A stretch of 5,442 nucleotides of DNA from Clostridiales bacterium (GTDB lineage: Bacteria; Bacillota; Clostridia; Christensenellales; CAG-138). Every line of letters begins with the position of its first letter. Within the stretch, counting starts at the first letter, position 1. This document shows positions 1 through 5,442 of the stretch, in pieces. The stretch covers positions 1 through 5,442 of the forward strand of contig WRCT01000131.1 of NCBI GenBank assembly GCA_009783775.1, in the 5' to 3' direction. Position numbers and translations under genes: made by a program. The notes beneath the pieces were generated by a model. It saw nothing but the letters and a program-made list of their open reading frames with translations. It was not told where the DNA came from and ran no database searches.

Positions 1-56
1 ACGTTTGTTACGCTTTTCGAGGGCAAAAGGTATATTACCCCTACCCCCTCACTTTT

Positions 57-84
57 AAGGGCTGAAACCCTTGCAGCACAAGGG
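57..84 (+). other. Two overlapping, mutually exclusive small hairpins
   Basis: AAGGG (57-61) can pair with CCCTT (68-72). The same CCCTT, extended to CCCTTG (68-73), can instead pair with CAAGGG (79-84) around a 5-nt loop. The two stems share a strand and cannot form together. Stems are only 5-6 bp and no T-run follows, so this is not called a terminator. A regulatory role is inference only. Confidence 0.3.
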
Positions 85-186
85 CTAAAAACGGCAAAAT
101 GTCTACATATCCGTGTTGAAAAACAATGTGAAAACACCGCATATGTAACTTTTCTGTGAAAAACGTCAATAAAATAAAAATTACAG

Positions 187-216
187 TTGACAAAACGCTT
201 CTTGGTTGAGAAAAAT
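187..216 (+). promoter_or_regulatory. Weak candidate promoter with perfect -35
   Basis: TTGACA at 187-192 matches the sigma-70/sigma-A -35 consensus exactly. The best -10 at a sensible distance is AAAAAT (211-216, 18-bp spacer), which matches four of six positions and lacks the first T. The GC-rich palindromic element begins just after it. It may be a weak promoter reading into the secA leader, or an older promoter whose -10 was disturbed by that element. Confidence 0.3.
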
Positions 217-234
217 CCCCGCGTGAGCGGTGAG

Positions 235-294
235 ATTGCGGATCAGTCCACCCCGCCAAGTCTGCGGACTTGGTGGGGACCCCGGGCCCGCAAT
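235..294. repeat. MITE/REP-like palindromic element with short inverted ends
   Basis: The outer ends ATTGCGG (235-241) and CCGCAAT (288-294) are perfect 7-bp inverted repeats. Inside is a 12-bp stem (251-262 with 267-278, one G-T pair) closed by the 4-nt loop TGCG. It is GC-rich in an AT-rich setting. The end sequence CCGCAATGAC resembles the ends of short non-autonomous repeats that I recall from many bacterial genomes. That family link is from memory and was not searched. No T-run follows the stem directly, so a terminator role is not favoured. Confidence 0.55.
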
Positions 295-306
295 GACGTA
301 CTTTTC

Positions 307-348
307 TGTAACCTATAACCTGTAACCTGTAACCTGCAACTTGTAACC
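307..348 (+). repeat. Six-unit 7-bp tandem array, consensus TGTAACC
   Basis: Six head-to-tail 7-mers occur: TGTAACC, TATAACC, TGTAACC, TGTAACC, TGCAACT, TGTAACC. Three single-unit variants break the array. The last unit supplies most of the -35 of the candidate secA promoter. The same 7-mer appears in the opposite orientation at 3295-3315, beyond the other end of secA. Such short arrays can change copy number by replication slippage. Confidence 0.85.
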
Positions 349-369
349 CGTCCCAAACCGTGATATACT
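341..369 (+). promoter_or_regulatory. Candidate secA promoter
   Basis: TTGTAA (341-346, four of six to TTGACA) and TATACT (364-369, five of six to TATAAT) are separated by exactly 17 bp. This predicts transcription starting near 376, leaving a leader of roughly 30 nt before the secA ATG. It is the best-spaced pair in the upstream region. The -35 lies within the 7-bp array, which is unusual. There is no experimental support. Confidence 0.5.
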
Positions 370-407
370 GTATATTGAAAAAATATGTGAAAGTTTGAGA
401 AGATCAG

Positions 408-3150
<2,743 letters not shown>

Positions 3151-3155
<5 letters not shown>

Positions 3156-3190
3156 GGCGGGGGCTTGCTCAGTAGGGCGGGGGCTTGCTC
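3151..3190 (+). repeat. Perfect 20-bp tandem duplication spanning the secA stop
   Basis: The 20 bases at 3151-3170 recur without a mismatch at 3171-3190. Each copy begins AGTAGGGCGG and ends GGCTTGCTC. The first copy carries the last base of secA codon 914, all of codon 915 and the TAG stop (3153-3155). The second copy is out of frame because 20 is not a multiple of three. Identical copies suggest a recent duplication. Confidence 0.95.
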
Positions 3191-3195
3191 CCGCC
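3176..3195 (+). repeat. GC hairpin unit immediately after secA
   Basis: GGCGGGGG (3176-3183) pairs with CTCCCGCC (3188-3195) through eight base pairs including one G-U, closed by the loop CTTG. It begins in the second copy of the 20-bp duplication. The 13 bases at 3183-3195 recur exactly at 3328-3340. No T-run follows, so it is not a classical intrinsic terminator, though it might slow RNA 3' decay. Confidence 0.65.
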
Positions 3196-3209
3196 GCAGT
3201 GGGCAGTAG

Positions 3210-3231
3210 GGGACGGCGCCCCCGACGTCCC
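3210..3231 (+). repeat. GC hairpin unit with 6-bp stem
   Basis: GGGACG (3210-3215) pairs with CGTCCC (3226-3231) around a C-rich 10-nt loop. It starts from a TAGGGGACG sequence and looks like a diverged member of the TAGGGGCG hairpin family nearby. Alternative pairings inside the loop are possible. Confidence 0.5.
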
Positions 3232-3261
3232 GCATAGGGGCGTGCATTGCGCGTCCGCCTG

Positions 3262-3296
3262 ACCAACGAACCGTAGGGGCGAACTGTGTTCGCCCG
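3262..3296 (+). repeat. 35-bp hairpin repeat, copy 1
   Basis: The 35 bases here are identical to 3420-3454. The unit has a lead ACCAACGAACCG, then TAGG, then a perfect 7-bp stem GGGCGAA (3277-3283) with TTCGCCC (3289-3295) around the loop CTGTG. The flanking bases differ between copies, so the repeat edges are sharp. The reverse 7-bp array begins at its last bases. The layout is that of a REP-like or miniature mobile palindrome. Confidence 0.92.
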
Positions 3297-3315
3297 TTAC
3301 AGGTTACAGGTTACA
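3295..3315 (-). repeat. Three-unit 7-bp array, inverted relative to the one before secA
   Basis: Read on the + strand the units are CGTTACA, GGTTACA, GGTTACA, which are the reverse complement of the TGTAACC units at 307-348. An 18-bp stretch (3296-3313) is an exact reverse complement of 316-333. The array directly joins the first 35-bp hairpin repeat. Confidence 0.85.
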
Positions 3316-3327
3316 AGGGTTTGGAAT

Positions 3328-3340
3328 GCTTGCTCCCGCC
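3328..3340 (+). repeat. Truncated hairpin half-unit
   Basis: These 13 bases (GCTTGCTCCCGCC) match 3183-3195, the right arm and loop of the first hairpin, exactly. The matching GGCGGG left arm is absent here, so this looks like a broken copy fused to the neighbouring unit. Confidence 0.6.
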
Positions 3341-3346
3341 CGCCGG

Positions 3347-3380
3347 ACCAACGTACCGTAGGGGCGGGGTCAGCCCGCCC
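3347..3380 (+). repeat. Variant copy of the 35-bp hairpin repeat with a changed stem
   Basis: The lead matches the 35-bp repeat except for one base (ACCAACGTACCG instead of ACCAACGAACCG) and is followed by TAGGGGCG. The stem here is GGGCGGG (3362-3368) with CCCGCCC (3374-3380) around a 5-nt loop GTCAG. Relative to copies 1 and 2 the inner two pairs are G-C instead of A-T on both arms, so pairing is kept while sequence changes. Confidence 0.85.
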
Positions 3381-3395
3381 ACCGGAAACGATAAC

Positions 3396-3431
3396 CGCGA
3401 AAGGCGCGAAAAACACGAAACCAACGAACCG
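3396..3431 (+). repeat. 9-bp periodic tract leading into copy 2
   Basis: Four imperfect 9-bp units run head to tail: CGCGAAAGG, CGCGAAAAA, CACGAAACC, AACGAACCG. The last unit is also the lead of the second 35-bp repeat, so the two repeat types overlap. The period of nine keeps any reading frame open, which explains the spurious open frame through this stretch. Confidence 0.6.
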
Positions 3432-3454
3432 TAGGGGCGAACTGTGTTCGCCCG
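3420..3454 (+). repeat. 35-bp hairpin repeat, copy 2
   Basis: Identical over 35 bases to 3262-3296, including the GGGCGAA (3435-3441) and TTCGCCC (3447-3453) stem arms. It ends 20 bp before the start codon of the unknown gene and lies just upstream of its ribosome binding site, so its hairpin would sit in the 5' leader of that coding region. Confidence 0.92.
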
Positions 3455-3463
3455 CCCGCAAAC

Positions 3464-3469
3464 AAGGAG
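3464..3469 (+). promoter_or_regulatory. Shine-Dalgarno site fixing the start of the unknown gene
   Basis: AAGGAG lies 5 nt before the ATG at 3475. It is the strongest ribosome binding site in the window and decides the start against the upstream GTG at 3286, whose reading frame runs through repeat DNA. Confidence 0.8.
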
Positions 3470-3474
3470 CAACC

Positions 3475-4530
3475 ATGATGAGCAAGAAGGATAATCAGGC
3501 GCAATTATCCAAAAGCAACCCAATGAAACGATTGCAGTATTTATTCATTTGTCTGTTCATGCTCGGAGTTTGTTTCATTCTGCTCGGTGTTTTTGTCTGC
3601 GATAAGCCGGATGTCATTCCGGAGAATACGCCTGCGCCTGCTGCTGAGCCTATCGTGCTTGCAACGGCGGCGGCCGTGACAAGCAGCCCCGCGCCGACTG
3701 AAATTCCACAGCCGCAAATCCTGCCGATTGACGACCCGCGGGATTTTCTGGTCGGATATTGGGCGGATGACACGCCGTATGAAAATCCTTATACATATGA
3801 ATACGACGAAGAGGGCGACCCCATATATAGCTTTGTCCTTTCCCCTTATGAAAACTCTATTCGTTACGCTTTTTACCCCGACGGCCAATTCCTCCGCGCC
3901 ACACCGCAAAGCGAGGGTGGCTATCCTATTTGGGAGTACGGCACATGGCAGCTCTCTGATACTCATGATTTTGTATCGCTGCTTATATTGCAATGTTACG
4001 AGTGCGGTGAAGATGGAATATATATACAGCTCAATCACAAATGCATTGTAGAGATCCCCATTTCAATTGGGAGCGAGTATCGCTTTCACATCATAGGGCC
4101 CTATGGTCGGACGAGTTCGGATAAGATAATGATAAATGACATGGAATTCGTCCGCGAAAATGGCACTTGGGACTTAATGAATGATTTCAGTTACGCCAGC
4201 ACGGGGAAAATGTATCACGGCAATAGCTGGGACAGCGATGCGGACATGGCGTTTTTCAATGGCAAATATGGATTGCCAAAAGTGTATTTCGAGGAAACTC
4301 TGTTGTCAGAGTCTTCCCCATATCACATTCAGCTTTCGCGGGGCACGTACGGTTTCCTTGCCCATTGGGATACCTACCCTACCCTTGAGGAGATGGAGTG
4401 GTTCATTCCCTTTTTTAACGATGGCTCAATTGAGAACTATGAAAACAGACGAATTCGTTTCACAGGGTATACTTTTTTCCATGAAGGGTTTGGTTTTTAT
4501 ATAACCGATTTTGAAATACTTCCCGAATAG
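3475..4530 (+). CDS. Membrane-anchored extracytoplasmic protein of unknown function
   Basis: I do not recognise this 351-residue protein. It has a short basic cytoplasmic start (MMSKKDNQAQLSKSNPMKRL), one hydrophobic segment at about 21-41, a Pro/Ala/Thr-rich linker (about 44-85) typical of a cell-surface spacer, and an acidic, aromatic-rich, probably beta-rich outer domain. The segment LVGYWADD (92-99), FYPDGQF (133-139) and WEYGTWQL (153-160) recalls lipocalin-like small beta-barrel domains of Firmicutes surface proteins. This is a weak resemblance only. Cysteines at 174 and 177 form CxxC, with another at 190. The C-terminus (RIRFTGYTFFHEGFGFYITDFEIL) could be an OB-like beta unit. The lipobox near Cys42 is poor (Val before Cys), so a signal anchor is preferred over a lipoprotein. 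Insertion would use the Sec system. GC content is clearly lower than in secA and prfB, with many AT-ending codons, suggesting a younger acquisition. It ends 10 bp before prfB, so coupling is likely. Confidence 0.85.
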   Translation: MMSKKDNQAQLSKSNPMKRLQYLFICLFMLGVCFILLGVFVCDKPDVIPENTPAPAAEPIVLATAAAVTSSPAPTEIPQPQILPIDDPRDFLVGYWADDTPYENPYTYEYDEEGDPIYSFVLSPYENSIRYAFYPDGQFLRATPQSEGGYPIWEYGTWQLSDTHDFVSLLILQCYECGEDGIYIQLNHKCIVEIPISIGSEYRFHIIGPYGRTSSDKIMINDMEFVRENGTWDLMNDFSYASTGKMYHGNSWDSDADMAFFNGKYGLPKVYFEETLLSESSPYHIQLSRGTYGFLAHWDTYPTLEEMEWFIPFFNDGSIENYENRRIRFTGYTFFHEGFGFYITDFEILPE

Positions 4531-4536
4531 AAAGGA
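4531..4536 (+). promoter_or_regulatory. Ribosome binding site of prfB
   Basis: AAAGGA lies 4 nt before the ATG at 4541, immediately after the TAG stop of the preceding gene (4528-4530). The tight junction would let ribosomes finishing the upstream frame reinitiate on prfB. Confidence 0.6.
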
Positions 4537-4540
4537 TACT

Positions 4541-5442
4541 ATGATCGCTTTAGACGAATACAAAATTCAATTAAATGAACTGCGGGATACCTTTGCCCAA
4601 CTTTTGGAGCAAGTGAATCCTGCCGCGCTGGAGGACGAGCGCGTCACGCTCGAGACGCAGATGGGCGGGGATGGGTTTTGGAACGATGTTGAGAACGCGA
4701 ACAAGGTCAATCAGCGGCTGAAGATTCTGACGGGCAAGCTGGAGGGTTTGGCGAAATTGCGCGCGCGGTTTGAGGACGCCGAGACCCTGCTGGAGATGGC
4801 CGAAGAGGAAGATGACGAGTCCCTGACCGAAGAGTTGAAAACCGAGCTGCGCGAACTGGACGAACGCGTGTCCGCCCTGCGGCTGGAGTTGCTGCTGCGC
4901 GGGCCGTATGACAGCTCGCACGCGGTGCTGTCGCTGCACGCGGGCGCGGGCGGCACGGAGGCGCAGGACTGGACCGAAATGCTCTACCGGATGTATGTGC
5001 GCTACTGCGAGCGGCGCGGCTGGGCGGTGCGCGAGCTGGATATGCTCGATGGCGACGAGGCGGGCGTGAAGTCGGTCACCTTTGAAGTCGATGGCGAAAA
5101 CGCCTACGGTTATCTCAAGGCCGAAAAGGGCGTGCACCGGTTGGTGCGGATCTCGCCCTTTGACTCTGCCGCGCGGCGGCATACCTCCTTTGCCAGCCTG
5201 GACGTGACGCCGATCTTTGACGAGGACGTGGGCGATATCAAGATCGATCCCGACGAGCTGCGCGTGGACACCTATCGGGCCAGCGGCGCGGGCGGGCAGC
5301 ACGTGAACAAAACGGACAGCGCCATTCGCATCACCCATTTGCCCACCGGTGTGGTCGTTTCCTGCCAGCTGGAACGTTCGCAGCACAAAAACAGAGATAC
5401 CGCGATGAAAATGCTGAAAGCCAAGCTGTTTGAAATGAAGGA
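4541..5442 (+). CDS. prfB: Peptide chain release factor 2, 5' part
   Basis: RF2 recognises UGA and UAA in the ribosomal A site and triggers hydrolysis of peptidyl-tRNA. The frame is open from ATG 4541 to the window edge: 300 codons plus two bases, against about 365 for the family, so roughly the last 65 residues are missing. Visible features: an N-terminal helical domain (about 1-120) with the family start MIALDEYKIQLNELR and GFWND (45-49); HAGAGGTEAQDW (133-144); the codon-reading tripeptide SPF (205-207), which marks RF2 rather than RF1; and the catalytic GGQ (251-253) within ASGAGGQHVNKT, followed by RSQHKNRDTAMKMLKAKL. No in-frame UGA or CTTTGAC slippery site occurs in the first 50 codons, so this copy does not use the autoregulatory +1 frameshift. 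The first 26 codons are AT-rich (29 of 78 bases G/C by hand count) and the next 26 are GC-rich (50 of 78). The secA-prfB pairing is common in Firmicutes. Confidence 0.97.
   Translation, partial: MIALDEYKIQLNELRDTFAQLLEQVNPAALEDERVTLETQMGGDGFWNDVENANKVNQRLKILTGKLEGLAKLRARFEDAETLLEMAEEEDDESLTEELKTELRELDERVSALRLELLLRGPYDSSHAVLSLHAGAGGTEAQDWTEMLYRMYVRYCERRGWAVRELDMLDGDEAGVKSVTFEVDGENAYGYLKAEKGVHRLVRISPFDSAARRHTSFASLDVTPIFDEDVGDIKIDPDELRVDTYRASGAGGQHVNKTDSAIRITHLPTGVVVSCQLERSQHKNRDTAMKMLKAKLFEMK

Larger units (their letters stand above)
1..407. other. Non-coding leader region upstream of secA
   Basis: No reading frame here has a convincing start, ribosome binding site and protein-like composition on either strand. 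The first 85 bases are mixed in composition with small hairpins. Positions about 86-216 are strongly AT-rich, as in a regulatory region. From about 217 to 298 the sequence turns GC-rich and palindromic. A 7-bp repeat array (307-348) and the candidate secA promoter follow. The gene upstream of secA must lie before the window, and no clear terminator for it is visible. Confidence 0.7.
3156..3474. other. Repeat-rich intergenic mosaic between secA and the unknown gene
   Basis: This 319-bp GC-rich stretch is built mostly from short repeats. TAGGG-type starts occur seven times from the secA stop onward (GTAGGG at 3152, 3172, 3206, 3273, 3358 and 3431; ATAGGG at 3234), most leading into a hairpin. 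I see no T-tract terminator and no good -35/-10 pair. Transcription from secA may therefore run through into the next gene. The frame open through this stretch (from GTG 3286) is judged not to be translated as protein. Confidence 0.75.

Noticed and set aside
3176..3231. Intrinsic terminator of secA
   Set aside because: The stems are strong but neither is followed by a T-run, so they do not fit a rho-independent terminator.
3559..3600. Lipoprotein signal peptide in the unknown protein
   Set aside because: The Cys at residue 42 is preceded by Val-Phe-Val, which does not fit a lipobox needing a small residue before Cys. A signal anchor fits better.
4468..4473. Internal prfB promoter with TATACT as -10
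   Set aside because: No acceptable -35 lies 16-18 bp upstream, and the motif sits within coding sequence.
4571..5386. Minus-strand open frame opposite prfB
   Set aside because: The plus strand encodes RF2 with SPF and GGQ motifs, so this is an antisense shadow.

Overview
The window looks like chromosomal DNA of a fairly GC-rich member of the Clostridia, probably an uncultured gut lineage near Oscillospirales. That placement is an inference. It rests on the SecA and RF2 protein style, the secA-prfB gene order common in Firmicutes, and the dense short GC-rich repeats between genes. All genes supported here are on the + strand.

Layout. Positions 1-407 hold no gene I can support. They contain an AT-rich leader, a hairpin element with small inverted ends, a six-unit 7-bp repeat array, and a candidate secA promoter whose -35 lies in that array. 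Positions 408-3155 are a complete secA (915 aa). Positions 3156-3474 are an intergenic mosaic of short repeats: a 20-bp perfect tandem duplication that includes the secA stop codon, several GC hairpins, a 35-bp sequence present twice exactly and once as a variant, a second 7-bp array inverted relative to the first, and a 9-bp periodic tract. Positions 3475-4530 encode an unrecognised 351-residue membrane-anchored extracytoplasmic protein with lower GC and different codon use. Positions 4541-5442 are the first 300 codons of prfB (peptide chain release factor 2), cut by the window end. This prfB reads in frame from its ATG, without the programmed frameshift used by many bacteria.

How it fits together. 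SecA is the ATPase motor of Sec-dependent export and RF2 ends translation at UGA and UAA. Both are housekeeping genes often adjacent in Firmicutes. Here the pair is separated by a repeat cluster and an accessory gene that would itself use SecA for membrane insertion. No T-tract terminator is visible between secA and prfB, and the unknown gene ends only 10 bp before prfB, so co-transcription is likely.

The most notable points are the hairpin repeat family with compensating stem changes, the inverted 7-bp arrays flanking secA, and the orphan gene between secA and prfB. I do not see a CRISPR array, transposase, phage gene, tRNA, rRNA or recognisable defence system.
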